A stretch of DNA of 57,226 bases from Halieaceae bacterium (lineage in GTDB: Bacteria; Pseudomonadota; Gammaproteobacteria; Pseudomonadales; Halieaceae): NCBI GenBank assembly GCA_902613175.1, contig CACMGJ010000012.1, positions 1-57,226 on the forward strand. The letters run 5' to 3'. Shown here in pieces: positions 17,821 through 27,987 of this stretch. How positions within the stretch are numbered: position 1 is the stretch's first letter; each line of letters begins with the position of its first letter. The translations under genes were made by a program, and so were the position numbers. Below the pieces are notes generated by a model. That model saw only the letters and a program-made list of their open reading frames with translations. It was not told the origin of the DNA and did not search any database.

Positions 17821-18792
17821 TTAATAGCTTTGCGAGTCGATGTCTCTAACGATGTTGACGAAGCTCTGATAGCGCTCCGTGCGGATATCATTATTCTCGA
17901 GTGCGGCGAGTACTCCACAGTCCTTTTCAACGAGGTGACTGCAATCTCGGAAACGACAGCGATCGAGAAAAGGCCTGAACTCGATGAAGCCGGGCGCCAC
18001 CAACGCTGGATCAATGTGTTGCAGTCCGAACTCTCGGATGCCCGGTGAGTCGATGATAAAACCGCCGTTCGGACGCTCGAATACTTCTGCTGTCGTTGTG
18101 GTGTGACGGCCTTTGAGCACGCCCTCCGACAGAGCACCAACACGTAATTCCTCTTCGGGTAATAAGCGGTTAATCATGGATGATTTTCCAACGCCACTTT
18201 GCCCAACGAAAACGGATGTCCTTGATCCCAGCAGGTCGCTAAGGGCCTGCGTCTCGTATGGTGTTGGGCCGATTGTCATTACCTCGTAACCAATGCTGCG
18301 GTACCTCTCTAGCAACGCTGCGCAATGGGGGTGCTTATCCAGTAGGTCAGACTTATTGAGAATGATGAGGGTGTCGATGCTCGCCATATGTGCGGCGACC
18401 AAGTAACGGTCGATTAGATTGGCATACGGCTCGGGTTCGGGCGCGACGACAATGGCAATGAGATCGACATTGGCTGCGACCGCCTTTAGCTGGCCTCGCG
18501 CGTCGGGGCGTTTGAGTTCAGAACGGCGCTCTAGCTGACTGGTCACGTAGGCGCCTGTCTCCTCATTGGACCAGACGACTTGGTCCCCGGCGACCAGATG
18601 GGAGAGGTTTGGTCGCAAGTGGCAAGTATGCGTCTCTCCATCGTTTGCTCTGACGACGGCCGTTTTACTGTAGCGCGCGACGATCATGCCTTCCCTATCG
18701 TCACTGAATCCGGCACTGGCGTTCTTGCGCCGCTTCACTGCATTTTCTTCGATGCGCCTGCGCTGCTGATCTGTCAGTCGTCTATTTCCCAT
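17821..18792 (-). CDS. rsgA: Small ribosomal subunit biogenesis GTPase RsgA
   Basis: 323 residues. The start is ATG 18792; the preceding TTG codon is less likely. The circularly permuted GTPase order is plain: G4 NKSDLL, then G1 VGQSGVGKSSMINRLL, then G3 DSPGIREFGL. An N-terminal OB fold carries the basic start (RRLTDQQRRRIEENAVKRRK). The C-terminal zinc motif is CRFRDCSHLVEKDCGV. It matures the 30S subunit. Divergent from orn with 63 bp between starts, an arrangement frequent in gammaproteobacteria. Confidence 0.96.
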   Translation of the reverse strand: MGNRRLTDQQRRRIEENAVKRRKNASAGFSDDREGMIVARYSKTAVVRANDGETHTCHLRPNLSHLVAGDQVVWSNEETGAYVTSQLERRSELKRPDARGQLKAVAANVDLIAIVVAPEPEPYANLIDRYLVAAHMASIDTLIILNKSDLLDKHPHCAALLERYRSIGYEVMTIGPTPYETQALSDLLGSRTSVFVGQSGVGKSSMINRLLPEEELRVGALSEGVLKGRHTTTTAEVFERPNGGFIIDSPGIREFGLQHIDPALVAPGFIEFRPFLDRCRFRDCSHLVEKDCGVLAALENNDIRTERYQSFVNIVRDIDSQSY

Positions 18793-18855
18793 CAACTCAG
18801 TGTACCCTGTCAGCTCTCAAAACGATGCAGTTTGCTTTTTTAAGGACGGCCGACC

Positions 18856-19395
18856 ATGGAAAAGGACAAGCGACTGATTTGGGTCGATATGGAGATGACA
18901 GGGTTGAATCCAGACTCCGATCGAGTCATCGAGATTGCGACAATCGTTACCTCCCTTGACCTCGATATATTGGCTGAGGGGCCTGTTATCGCCATACATC
19001 AAAGTGATGAGGTGCTCGCAAAGATGGATGAGTGGAATACGCGAACGCATACGAACTCAGGATTGGTAGACCGTGTGAGGACTAGTAGCGTTGACGAGGA
19101 CTCAGCGGCGCGGGAAACCCTGCATTTCTTCGACGAGTGGGTAACGCCGAATCGTTCGCCCATGTGTGGCAATTCGATTTGTCAGGATCGCCGGTTCATG
19201 GCCCGCCACCTCCCCAGCCTCGAGACCTTCTTCCACTACCGCAATCTCGACGTGACAACCTTGAAGTTGCTCGCCAACTATTGGCGGCCTGAATTGCCAG
19301 CAGCACCTAAACGAAACGTACACGAGGCCCTCGCGGATATTAGAGAGTCCATCGAGGAGCTGAAGTATTTTAGGGAGCACCTCATTCGTTTGTAG
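18856..19395 (+). CDS. orn: Oligoribonuclease
   Basis: 179 residues, full length. DEDDh exonuclease motifs: [21 protein letters not shown] (first Asp and Glu), [17 protein letters not shown] (second Asp), and [14 protein letters not shown] (His and last Asp). It degrades 2-5-nt RNA fragments and pGpG, essential in many gammaproteobacteria. Divergent from rsgA, convergent with queG. Confidence 0.96.
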   Translation: MEKDKRLIWVDMEMTGLNPDSDRVIEIATIVTSLDLDILAEGPVIAIHQSDEVLAKMDEWNTRTHTNSGLVDRVRTSSVDEDSAARETLHFFDEWVTPNRSPMCGNSICQDRRFMARHLPSLETFFHYRNLDVTTLKLLANYWRPELPAAPKRNVHEALADIRESIEELKYFREHLIRL

Positions 19396-19425
19396 GCCTC
19401 GCGGCGAGTCAACGCGCAAGGCAAG

Positions 19426-20478
19426 TCAGTTGTGCTGATCGAGTGCCCAGGCCACATGTTCTCTGACAAGCGATGACCCGTGGTTCTCGCGACTCTTAAG
19501 TGCCTGCAGGATTTGGGGTGACGTCTCAGCATTGCCGAGTGCAACTGCAATATTGCGAAGCCACTTCTCGTAACCTATGCGTCGGATGGGTGAGCCTTGG
19601 AGTCGCTCATAGAACTGGTCCTCTGTCCAAGAGAAGAGCTCGACTAGATTTGGATTGTCCAAATCCCAACGTGGTGCAAAGTCTGGCTCCGTTGATATTG
19701 TGGCGAATTTATTCCAAGGGCAGACCAGCTGACAGTCGTCGCAGCCGTAAATACGATTGCCCATTTTCGCCCTAAGGTCTTCGGCGATCGAACCTTCGTG
19801 TTCGATAGTCAGGTAGGAAATACACCGCCGTGCATCGAGAACAAAAGGTGCAACGAAGGCATCGGTTGGGCAGGCCGTCAGACAGGCAGAGCAACTGCCG
19901 CAGTGCGTTTCCTGTTTAGGATTTGAGTGCGGTAGCGGGATGTCGGTGAAGATCTCGCCCAGGAAGAAGTAGGAGCCGGCCGACTCATTAATCAGCATGG
20001 TGTTTTTGGCTATCCAGCCAAGACCTGATTGTTCCGCAACGGCGCGTTCGAGCACGGGGGCGCTGTCGACAAACGCCCTAAATTCCCCCGAGCTCAGTTC
20101 TTGGCGTATGCGATCCGCCAGCTTGGCCAGTCGTGACCGGATGATCTTGTGGTAGTCGCGTCCAACGGCATAACGTGAGACGAAACCCTTTTCCGAGGCG
20201 CCCATGACCTGCCACGCGTCTTGTGCCTCCGGCTGATAATCCATTCGACAAGAGATAACCGTACAGGTGCCAGGGACAAGCTCCCAGGGGCGACTGCGTT
20301 TCGTACCATGGCGGCCCATCCAGTCCATGGTGCCCTGGTAACCCGCGTCTAACCATTTTTGGAGATAGGCTTCGTGTTCATTGAGCTCGATCCCTGTGAA
20401 CCCAATATCTTGAAAACCTAACTCTGCCGCCCAGTGGCGGATGGTTTCGACTAATTCGCTGTGCTCTTCGTTATTCAC
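19426..20478 (-). CDS. queG: Epoxyqueuosine reductase
   Basis: 350 residues from a GTG at 20478. The frame is open 63 codons further, but that part is antisense to tsaE, and the family starts with an ELVETIRHWAAELGF-type segment. Cobalamin-binding domain first, then two 4Fe-4S motifs CGSCSACLTACP (about 190) and CDDCQLVCPWNK (about 245), then a C-terminal HEAT-like tail (RNIAVALGNAETSP). It catalyses the last step of queuosine synthesis in tRNA. Its start lies 46 bp from the divergent tsaE start. Confidence 0.92.
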   Translation of the reverse strand: MNNEEHSELVETIRHWAAELGFQDIGFTGIELNEHEAYLQKWLDAGYQGTMDWMGRHGTKRSRPWELVPGTCTVISCRMDYQPEAQDAWQVMGASEKGFVSRYAVGRDYHKIIRSRLAKLADRIRQELSSGEFRAFVDSAPVLERAVAEQSGLGWIAKNTMLINESAGSYFFLGEIFTDIPLPHSNPKQETHCGSCSACLTACPTDAFVAPFVLDARRCISYLTIEHEGSIAEDLRAKMGNRIYGCDDCQLVCPWNKFATISTEPDFAPRWDLDNPNLVELFSWTEDQFYERLQGSPIRRIGYEKWLRNIAVALGNAETSPQILQALKSRENHGSSLVREHVAWALDQHN

Positions 20479-20524
20479 CCCAGCATTGTGACAGATAGGG
20501 GCCTGACCAAGGTACACTCTGCAC

Positions 20525-21007
20525 ATGAGTAGTTTCGGTTCCTTCACGCAATTCTTACCTGATGAGGCAGCGACCGTGGCCGCAGGCTCTGCGATCGGAC
20601 GTGCCCTCACTTCAGGAGCCGTTGTTTTTTTAGTGGGTGAACTCGGCGCCGGAAAAACCACATTCACACGCGGTGCCCTTCGAGCGCTCGGGCATGCCGG
20701 CTCTGTGAAGAGCCCTACCTATACGCTGTGTGAGCCGTATGACCTTTCCGATTCAGGGCAGTTCTGCCATTTAGACTTGTACCGGTTGTCGAACCCCGAG
20801 GAGTTAGAGTTCCTGGGAATCAGAGATTACGTAGCCAGTGGCGCCATGTTATTCATCGAATGGCCATCGAAAGGCGAGGGATGGTTGCCGACGCCCGATC
20901 TGCAGGTCGCACTGGTTGAATCTAATAATGGACGTGAGTTGAAGGTCACCGCGTTGACGAGCAACGGTGAAGGTGTTCTGACACATATGGATGAATGTTA
21001 TGCGTAA
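20525..21007 (+). CDS. tsaE: tRNA threonylcarbamoyladenosine biosynthesis ATPase TsaE
   Basis: 160 residues. Walker A GELGAGKTTFTRGAL, followed by SPTYTLCEPY and HLDLYRLSNPEELEFLGIRDY, all family signatures. It supports the TsaB-TsaD complex that makes t6A37 in tRNA. First gene of the long rightward operon; its end overlaps amiB by 17 bp. Confidence 0.95.
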   Translation: MSSFGSFTQFLPDEAATVAAGSAIGRALTSGAVVFLVGELGAGKTTFTRGALRALGHAGSVKSPTYTLCEPYDLSDSGQFCHLDLYRLSNPEELEFLGIRDYVASGAMLFIEWPSKGEGWLPTPDLQVALVESNNGRELKVTALTSNGEGVLTHMDECYA

Positions 21008-22343
21008 CCACCGTCGCTCACCGCTGGCGATAATCTGCTTGATGACGCTGTTGGCAAGCCATGTATCGGCAAGCGTAGAGGTGGAAGATGTTCGCCTTTG
21101 GCGTGCTCCCGACCACACCCGAGTGGTGCTGGATTTATCAGGGCCTACGACTCACAAAGTACTGCAACTCGCAAACCCATCGCGCTTGGTGCTCGATGTG
21201 AGCGATGCGTCATTGGCGGGGGCGTTGACCGATTTACCACTGGATGGCACACCCATCGCTCGAGTTCGATCAGGTATTCGTGAAGGACAGGACCTGCGCG
21301 TTGTGTTTGATCTCTCCGCAGACGTAAATCCTAAGAGCTTCCAGTTGGCACCGAGTGAGCGAACGGGTCATCGCCTGGTGCTCGATCTATTCGACGCCGA
21401 GACCTCCAAGCAGCCGGTGATCGCTGCGCCAAAGAAAACGGTTAAAAAAATGGACATGCGTCGCCCTGTCATAGTGGCCATTGACGCTGGGCACGGGGGT
21501 GAGGATCCGGGCGCTTCAGGGCCCAAAAAATTGCGTGAGAAACACGTGGTTCTGCAAATCGCTAATCGATTGAAGTCAAAGTTTGATGCCTCATCGCAGT
21601 TCCGCCCCGTGATGATTCGCGCCGGAGATTATTATATCACGCATAAGGGCAGACGAGACCTGGCGCGGAAAAACCAAGCCGATCTGTTTATTTCGATTCA
21701 CGCTGATGCCTTTACTAATCCGTCGGCGAATGGTGCCTCTGTTTATGCGCTATCGACCCGTGGAGCCACCTCTACAACGGCACAGTTCCTCGCCGATAAA
21801 GAGAACGCGGCTGATTTGGTCGGCGGTGTCGCAGTGTCGGATATGGACGACGTTTTGGCGGGCGTCTTAACCGATCTTTCGATGACCGGTACGCTCGATT
21901 CGAGTTTGAGCGTGGGCGCCGAGGTCCTAGGCGAAATGGGTAAGGTGGCTCCAAGGCTGCACAAAACAAAGGTGGAACAGGCGGCTTTCTTGGTGCTTAA
22001 GTCTCCCGATATTCCCTCGATTCTCGTGGAAACCGGATTTATTTCTAATCCAAAAGAGTCGTCACTGCTAGCAACGCCCACCTATCAGGATAAAATGGCG
22101 AGCGCGATTTTCCGAGGCGTGCAGCGTTGGTTCAAATCAAACCCCCCACCCGGCACTGTTTTCGCGAGATCGTCCTTTGGGGAGCGCCCCGCTGAGCGCA
22201 CGGTGAAGGTGGTCAGGGGTGACACCTTGTCCGGCATTGCTGCGAAGTATGCGGTATCCGTTGATGAGTTAATGCGAAGCAATTCACTGTCGTCTAAAAC
22301 TATCAAAGTCGGTCAGGTCTTGATTATTCCGGAGTCCGGCTGA
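20991..22343 (+). CDS. amiB: N-acetylmuramoyl-L-alanine amidase (AMIN, Amidase_3, LysM)
   Basis: 450 residues. Signal peptide (about 8-26), AMIN domain (about 28-125, DHTRVVLDLSGPTTHKVL), Amidase_3 catalytic domain (about 155-375) with zinc motifs DAGHGGEDPGA, the EKHVVL Glu and SIHADAF, and LVETGFISNP at its end. A LysM repeat closes the protein (about 400-445, VVRGDTLSGIAAKYAVS). It cleaves the peptide stem from glycan during daughter-cell separation. A second ATG at 21000 is possible. Upstream of mutL as in E. coli and Pseudomonas; stop and mutL start share one base. Confidence 0.93.
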   Translation: MNVMRNHRRSPLAIICLMTLLASHVSASVEVEDVRLWRAPDHTRVVLDLSGPTTHKVLQLANPSRLVLDVSDASLAGALTDLPLDGTPIARVRSGIREGQDLRVVFDLSADVNPKSFQLAPSERTGHRLVLDLFDAETSKQPVIAAPKKTVKKMDMRRPVIVAIDAGHGGEDPGASGPKKLREKHVVLQIANRLKSKFDASSQFRPVMIRAGDYYITHKGRRDLARKNQADLFISIHADAFTNPSANGASVYALSTRGATSTTAQFLADKENAADLVGGVAVSDMDDVLAGVLTDLSMTGTLDSSLSVGAEVLGEMGKVAPRLHKTKVEQAAFLVLKSPDIPSILVETGFISNPKESSLLATPTYQDKMASAIFRGVQRWFKSNPPPGTVFARSSFGERPAERTVKVVRGDTLSGIAAKYAVSVDELMRSNSLSSKTIKVGQVLIIPESG

Positions 22344-24205
22344 TGTCGCCTGGGAAGATCAAACAACTCGACAACCGACTGGCTAACCAGATAGCTGCAG
22401 GGGAGGTTGTTGAGCGTCCAGCCTCGGTGGTTAAGGAACTTCTAGAAAATGCGCTCGATGCGGGTGCAACGGTGATCACCGTCGATGTCGACGAAGGTGG
22501 CGTCAAACGCATACGCATTACTGACAATGGTACCGGTATTGACGGAGAGGAACTGCCTTTGGCAATGGCTCGCCATGCTACCAGCAAAATTGCATCGATT
22601 GATGACCTTGAGGCGGTAGCGACTCTGGGTTTTCGCGGCGAGGCGCTGGCTTCCATCGCATCGGTTTCCAAGTTATCCGTCAGCTCCAATACCTCTGATA
22701 ACCCCAGTCAGGGTCAGGTAGCGCGTTGTGAAGGCCGTGAGATGGAAGTTACGGTGTCGCCCGCCGCGCATCCCAGAGGCACGACGTTGGAGATACGAGA
22801 CCTCTTTTACAACACGCCAGCGCGTCGTAAGTTTCTGCGCACAGAGCGGACGGAATTGGCGCGGGTTGAAGAGGTTGTAAAGCGGACCGCCTTGGCGCGC
22901 CCCGACGTTAGCTTTGTCCTATCTCACAACGGCAAAGTGCTTCATCGATTAGCGGCGGGTACGACAGAGCATGATCTTCAGCGGCGGGTGATTGGCATTT
23001 GTGGTGAATCGTTTGCACGTGAGAGTGTCGTCGTCGATCGAGTCGCGCATGGCTTGTCACTGCGTGGCTGGCTGGGTTTGCCTACCTTTTCACGGTCGCA
23101 GGCAGATTTGCAGTATTTCTTTGTCAACGGCCGGGTGGTCAAAGACAAGGTCATTACGCATGCGGTTCGGCAAGCTTATCGAGATGTGCTCTACGGCGGA
23201 CGTCATCCGGCTTATGTCCTATTCCTTGAGTTGGACGCGAATCGCGTTGACGTTAATGTCCATCCGACGAAACACGAGGTGAGGTTTCGCGACAGTCGAT
23301 CGGTGCATGGGTTTGTCTTTAGCACACTGGGGCGTGCTTTGGCTGATGTCAGACCGGCGGATATGGCCAACCGGGCTAACCTTGATCAAGTCGCCGAATC
23401 GCAGCCCTTGGAAAGTCAATTTCAGCAGGTCTCGATGGGGCTGGAAATCCCCCGAGGCACCGATGGCTTGAGTGAGCCCACAGCTAGTACAAACGCTTTG
23501 GACGAAGGGCTTCTTCGGCAGCCATCATCATTTACTGCTGCGGGGTCTGATAGGCGCGGACTCAGCGCTGGACTTAACCCTGGATCGTCGGCATCAGGCG
23601 CTATGGTTCCGGAGGTTGATGTGCCTCCCCTGGGCTTTGCTATTGCGCATCTTCATGGCACGTACATTGTCGCGCAGAACGCCGAGGGTATGGTGCTGGT
23701 CGATGCCCACGCGGCGCACGAGCGAATCACCTATGAACGTTTGAAGGAGGCCCGCGCAAATGCATCGATTGCCAGTCAGCCACTTCTCGTTCCCATACCA
23801 ATTACACTGACAACCGCAGAGATGGGCGCGTACGAAGAATTCTCAGACCTATTTTCACAATTAGGGCTGGTGGTCGATGCCGCGAGTGATGACACGGTGC
23901 TAATTCGGGAGATTCCCGTCATCCTGGCTAGGGATAATGCGATCAACCTGTTGCGTGATGTGTTGGGCGACCTTGCTGAGGTGGGTCATAGCGATCGCTT
24001 GTCAGCGCGTATGGATGAAATTCTTACAACGATGGCCTGCCACGGTTCGGTGCGTGCAAATCGGGCGTTGTCGATTGCCGAGATGAATGCATTATTGAGG
24101 GACATGGAGGTCACTGAAAACTCGGGACAGTGTAATCATGGCCGCCCTACATGGGTCCAATTGGGGCACGACGAGTTAGATAAGCTGTTCCTTCGAGGGC
24201 GATGA
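22343..24205 (+). CDS. mutL: DNA mismatch repair protein MutL
   Basis: 620 residues. N-terminal GHKL ATPase motifs: ELLENALDAGATVI, ITDNGTGID, TLGFRGEALASIASV and GTTLEIRDLFYNTPARRKF. A variable linker covers about 340-430. The C-terminal dimerisation domain has DAHAAHERITYE, close to the endonuclease motif DxHA-x2-E-x4-E found in MutL of organisms without MutH, such as Pseudomonas. It couples MutS mismatch recognition to strand removal. The TGATG overlap with amiB couples translation; miaA follows after one base. Confidence 0.96.
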   Translation: MSPGKIKQLDNRLANQIAAGEVVERPASVVKELLENALDAGATVITVDVDEGGVKRIRITDNGTGIDGEELPLAMARHATSKIASIDDLEAVATLGFRGEALASIASVSKLSVSSNTSDNPSQGQVARCEGREMEVTVSPAAHPRGTTLEIRDLFYNTPARRKFLRTERTELARVEEVVKRTALARPDVSFVLSHNGKVLHRLAAGTTEHDLQRRVIGICGESFARESVVVDRVAHGLSLRGWLGLPTFSRSQADLQYFFVNGRVVKDKVITHAVRQAYRDVLYGGRHPAYVLFLELDANRVDVNVHPTKHEVRFRDSRSVHGFVFSTLGRALADVRPADMANRANLDQVAESQPLESQFQQVSMGLEIPRGTDGLSEPTASTNALDEGLLRQPSSFTAAGSDRRGLSAGLNPGSSASGAMVPEVDVPPLGFAIAHLHGTYIVAQNAEGMVLVDAHAAHERITYERLKEARANASIASQPLLVPIPITLTTAEMGAYEEFSDLFSQLGLVVDAASDDTVLIREIPVILARDNAINLLRDVLGDLAEVGHSDRLSARMDEILTTMACHGSVRANRALSIAEMNALLRDMEVTENSGQCNHGRPTWVQLGHDELDKLFLRGR

Positions 24206-24206
24206 T

Positions 24207-25124
24207 TTGGCCGAACCGTTGATTTGTCTGATGGGGCCGACAGCGGCCGGCAAGACAGATGCCGCTGTTGCTCTTGGTGAGTCTTTTGATGTTGAGCTAA
24301 TTAGTGTGGACTCGGTGCTGGTCTACCGGGGTTTGTGTATTGGTGCAGCGCAGCCTGACTATCCGCATCATCTGATTGATATTCGTGATCCTGCTGACGT
24401 GTATACGGCGGCAAATTTTGTTGAAGACACGCTCAGCTGTATTGCCGATGCGCGAGCACGCGGACGCCGCGTGGTATTGGTAGGTGGAACGATGATGTAC
24501 TACCGCGCATTGATTGAGGGACTGTCTGATATGCCCGCCTCAGATCCGGTCATCCGCGCTGAGATAGAGCTAGAGGCGTCGCGGGTGGGATGGCCCGAGA
24601 TGCATCGACAGCTGTCGGCAGTGGATCACGAAGCGGCGAATGACCTGCATCCTAATCACAGTCAGCGTATTTCGCGCGCGCTGGAAGTTTTTCGCCAAAC
24701 GGGCATCTCCATGAGTCAGTGGCAACGCGCTAATACCCGAGAGGGCCGGGCAGCCGTCTGTCTCGCACTCGCTCCCGTCGATCGAGCCACGCTGCATGCC
24801 CGAATTGAAACTCGGTTTGACCGCATGCTGGAGGCCGGTTTTGTCGAAGAGGTGAAAACTCTTTTCGATAGGGGTGACTTGCACACCGACCTCCCCGCGA
24901 TCCGAGCCGTTGGTTACCAACAAATTTGGTCACATTTGTCAGGTGAGTATTCGCTTGAAGATGCGAGAGATAAGGGCATTGCGGCCACACGGCAATTAGC
25001 CAAGCGTCAAATAACGTGGCTTCGCGGCTGGTCTGGTCTACACTGTATAGACAGCGAAGCAAAAGATGGTCAAGAGCAGGTCAAGAACCATCTTAGGACC
25101 TACCTAGAGGCTCCGCTGTCGTAG
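24207..25124 (+). CDS. miaA: tRNA dimethylallyltransferase
   Basis: 305 residues from a TTG at 24207, with GAGGG upstream and P-loop GPTAAGKTDAAVAL at residue ~9 as the family requires. DSVLVYRGLCIGAAQP and GGTMMYYRALIEGL are substrate-binding segments; DLPAIRAVGYQQIW is conserved. It adds dimethylallyl to A37 of UNN-reading tRNAs. Part of the mutL-miaA-hfq block. Confidence 0.94.
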   Translation: MAEPLICLMGPTAAGKTDAAVALGESFDVELISVDSVLVYRGLCIGAAQPDYPHHLIDIRDPADVYTAANFVEDTLSCIADARARGRRVVLVGGTMMYYRALIEGLSDMPASDPVIRAEIELEASRVGWPEMHRQLSAVDHEAANDLHPNHSQRISRALEVFRQTGISMSQWQRANTREGRAAVCLALAPVDRATLHARIETRFDRMLEAGFVEEVKTLFDRGDLHTDLPAIRAVGYQQIWSHLSGEYSLEDARDKGIAATRQLAKRQITWLRGWSGLHCIDSEAKDGQEQVKNHLRTYLEAPLS

Positions 25125-25201
25125 TAGAATTAAGGCCCCTGATTTTTGGGGATATTGGGCCGCCTCGTTTTTTGTGGCCGTTGACATTTTAAGGAGCTCC
25201 C

Positions 25202-25444
25202 ATGTCAAAAGGGCAAACGCTACAAGACCCTTACCTCAACGCACTTAGAAAAGAACGCGTTCAGGTTTCAATCTATCTCGTAAACGGTATCAAGCTTCAA
25301 GGGCAGATCGAGTCATTCGATCAATTTGTCGTCCTGTTGAAGAACACCGTCTCGCAGATGGTATACAAGCACGCTATTTCCACGGTCGTGCCTGCGCGCA
25401 ACGTGCGCGTTCCTATCGCGCCAGTCGAGGAAGAGGCCGCCTAA
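25202..25444 (+). CDS. hfq: RNA chaperone Hfq
   Basis: 80 residues, a short-tailed Hfq. Sm1 ([20 protein letters not shown]) and Sm2 ([16 protein letters not shown]) are intact, with distal-face YLVNG and rim [20 protein letters not shown] lies just before ATG. The 77-bp gap from miaA holds a GC-rich inverted region (CCCC-N7-GGGG near 25136) that could be a weak attenuator. It forms the hexamer that pairs sRNA and mRNA. Confidence 0.97.
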   Translation: MSKGQTLQDPYLNALRKERVQVSIYLVNGIKLQGQIESFDQFVVLLKNTVSQMVYKHAISTVVPARNVRVPIAPVEEEAA

Positions 25445-25488
25445 TATCGGCCGTCAGCGCGCTGAAGTAACACGCGTAGAGACAAACG

Positions 25489-26751
25489 ATGTTCTTTGAA
25501 CTCCACAGTGGTGGCGAACGCGCTGTGCTCGTCCAAATTTCTATTGACGTTGGTGCCAACGAACCCGACCTTGGCGAGTTTATTGAGCTAGTCAGGTCTG
25601 CCGGTGGTGATCCTGCGGCTGTGGTGCGGGGCTCGCGCCGTTCGCCCACGGCTAAATACTTTGTCGGGGAAGGCAAGCTTGAAGAAGTCGCATCGGAAGT
25701 CGAACGAGTAGAGGCTGAGCTCGTGGTCTTCAATCACGCGTTGTCACCCAGTCAGGAACGCAACCTTGAAGTCTATTTAAAGTGTCGAGTGATTGCCCGG
25801 ACAGGTCTTATTCTCGACATTTTTGCTCAGCGCGCTCGAACGCACGAGGGCAAGTTGCAGGTCGAACTGGCGCAACTAAAACACATTAGCACTCGCTTAA
25901 TACGGGGTTGGACTCACCTCGAGCGGCAAAAGGGCGGTATTGGGCTTCGCGGGCCCGGTGAAACGCAGCTAGAGACCGACCGACGATTGCTGCGCGCTCG
26001 CGTGAGTACGATTGAGTCGCGGTTGGATAAAGTGCGGCAACAGCGCGCGCAGAATCGGCGGGCGCGACAGAGAGCTGGGGTGCCGTTGGTCTCGTTGGTT
26101 GGTTATACCAATGCTGGCAAATCTACTTTATTCAATACTTGGTCTGAGTCCGGTGTGTATGCCGCCGATCAGCTATTTGCAACTTTGGATCCAACCCTGG
26201 CGCGAGTTGAGATCGAGGGTTTGGGTGGGGTCATTATCGCGGATACCGTTGGCTTCATTGCTAACCTTCCCCACACCTTGGTGCAGGCTTTTCGGGCAAC
26301 GCTCGAGGAGACACTCAATGCGTCACTACTCATTCATGTCATCGATGTTGCCGCTGACGATCGCGAGTTTTTAAAGACGGAAGTCGAGTCGGTGCTTGAT
26401 GAAATTGGTGCCGGAGACATACCCCAGCTATTGGTCTTCAACAAGATCGACCTTTTGGAGCGAGAGCCGCGCATAACGAGAGATAGTGACGGTCGACCTG
26501 ACTCGGTATCCGTCTCAGCTAAAACCGGCGCTGGTATCGACCTGTTAAGGGACGCGATTGGTGAGCGACTGGCGGGTAACTTTTTTAGGGGGTGTGTTGA
26601 GCTAACACCAGCGCAGGGAAAATTGCGTGCGGCTCTCTATGAGATGGGTGCAGTTAAGTCTGAAGACTGGTTAGAAGCAGGCGGCAGTGAGCTGGACATC
26701 TGTCTCCCTGAATCTGATTGGACACGTTTGAAGCAGCAGCATAGTTTTTAG
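25489..26751 (+). CDS. hflX: Ribosome-splitting GTPase HflX
   Basis: 420 residues. The HflX N-terminal domain (GGDPAAVVRGSRRSPTAKYF, VFNHALSPSQERNLE) is followed by the helical linker with KGGIGLRGPGETQLETDRR and the G domain from about 200: G1 GYTNAGKST, G3 DTVGF, G4 NKID. It rescues stalled ribosomes. 44 bp after hfq. Confidence 0.96.
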   Translation: MFFELHSGGERAVLVQISIDVGANEPDLGEFIELVRSAGGDPAAVVRGSRRSPTAKYFVGEGKLEEVASEVERVEAELVVFNHALSPSQERNLEVYLKCRVIARTGLILDIFAQRARTHEGKLQVELAQLKHISTRLIRGWTHLERQKGGIGLRGPGETQLETDRRLLRARVSTIESRLDKVRQQRAQNRRARQRAGVPLVSLVGYTNAGKSTLFNTWSESGVYAADQLFATLDPTLARVEIEGLGGVIIADTVGFIANLPHTLVQAFRATLEETLNASLLIHVIDVAADDREFLKTEVESVLDEIGAGDIPQLLVFNKIDLLEREPRITRDSDGRPDSVSVSAKTGAGIDLLRDAIGERLAGNFFRGCVELTPAQGKLRAALYEMGAVKSEDWLEAGGSELDICLPESDWTRLKQQHSF

Positions 26752-26827
26752 GTACGGAAGTCCCTAATACCTCCCTATCTTGGCAGGTTTTGTTAGACTG
26801 TCAGTATCTACTATCGAGGAAGAAGAT

Positions 26828-27985
26828 ATGTCATGGAATGAGCCCGGTGGCGGTAAAGGCCAACGCGATCCTTGGGGTGGCAAGGATCAGGGTCCACCCG
26901 ATCTCGATGAGGCACTTCGTAAATTGCAGGATCAGTTAAACGGCCTATTTGGCGGTCGATCTGGCGGCGGCAGTGGTGGCAGTGGCCGTGGCGCCGGCGG
27001 TCTCCTCGGTATTGCCGCTATCGCGGCCGTTACGGTGTGGGGTCTATTAGGCCTGACTCAGATCGGAGAGCAAGAGCGCGCCGTTGTGCTTCGCCTTGGT
27101 GAATACAACAGGACCGCCCAACCCGGACTATTCTGGTATCCAAGAGGTATCGACACGCTGACCCGCGTCAACATTACTCAGGTGCGATCAGCACAGTTCC
27201 GCGAAACGATGTTGACGCAAGATGAGAACATTGTAGATGTCAGCATGTCGGTCCAGTACGTGATCAATGATCCAATAAATTTTGTCCTCGAGGTACGTGA
27301 TCCCGAGCGCTCACTTCAGCACGCCGCACAAAGTGCCCTTCGCCACGTGGTAGGTGAAAGCACCATGGGCTTGGTTTTGACGGAAGGTCGAGCTGAGATT
27401 GCGCTCAACGTTCGTGAACGTCTGCAACAATATTTAGTTGCCTATACCACCGGTATTAATGTGCAGAAGGTCAATATCGACGACGCCAGTCCACCCTCGC
27501 AGGTGCAGGAAGCATTCGATGATGTGATTAAAGCCCGAGAGGACGAAGAGCGCGTTAAAAACGAGGCGGAGTCTTATGCGAACGGAATTGTTCCAGAGGC
27601 CCGAGGTCGTGCGCAGCGAATTAAAGAGGAGGCGGAAGCGTACCGCCAGCAAGTGATTGCAAAAGCAACGGGTGAGGCGCAGCGCTTTGATCAGCTTCTC
27701 GCAGAGTATGAAAAAGCGCCAGAGGTGACTCGCGAGCGTCTTTACATCGATGCACTGGAATCCGTTTTGGGCAATACGAGCAAGGTGATGGTCGACGTTG
27801 AGGGAGGCAATAACATGATGTATTTGCCACTCGATAAGTTGGCACCGGCCGGAGGCAACAATGCCATGCCCGGCAATGTTATGAGTCGCGGTCTGACGTC
27901 TCAACAGCTCCGGGAAGTCACCGATGCCGTGACGGAGCAGCTCAGAAGAGACTTGGGTAATCGCAATACACGGGGAGGTCGTTAA
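26828..27985 (+). CDS. hflK: FtsH protease regulator HflK
   Basis: 385 residues from ATG 26828, preceded by GAGGAAG; an upstream TTG frame lacks family similarity. The start MSWNEPGGGKGQRDPWGG is typical, with a Gly/Ser-rich tract before a membrane helix (about 64-83). SPFH/band-7 domain follows (EQERAVVLRLGEYNRTAQPG). With HflC it forms the periplasmic cage around FtsH. Two bases from hflC. Confidence 0.96.
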   Translation: MSWNEPGGGKGQRDPWGGKDQGPPDLDEALRKLQDQLNGLFGGRSGGGSGGSGRGAGGLLGIAAIAAVTVWGLLGLTQIGEQERAVVLRLGEYNRTAQPGLFWYPRGIDTLTRVNITQVRSAQFRETMLTQDENIVDVSMSVQYVINDPINFVLEVRDPERSLQHAAQSALRHVVGESTMGLVLTEGRAEIALNVRERLQQYLVAYTTGINVQKVNIDDASPPSQVQEAFDDVIKAREDEERVKNEAESYANGIVPEARGRAQRIKEEAEAYRQQVIAKATGEAQRFDQLLAEYEKAPEVTRERLYIDALESVLGNTSKVMVDVEGGNNMMYLPLDKLAPAGGNNAMPGNVMSRGLTSQQLREVTDAVTEQLRRDLGNRNTRGGR

Positions 27986-27987
27986 TC

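Noticed and set aside
25128-25200. Promoter TTGACA just before hfq
   Set aside because: The box lies so close to the start that it overlaps the ribosome-site region and cannot serve hfq as a -35.
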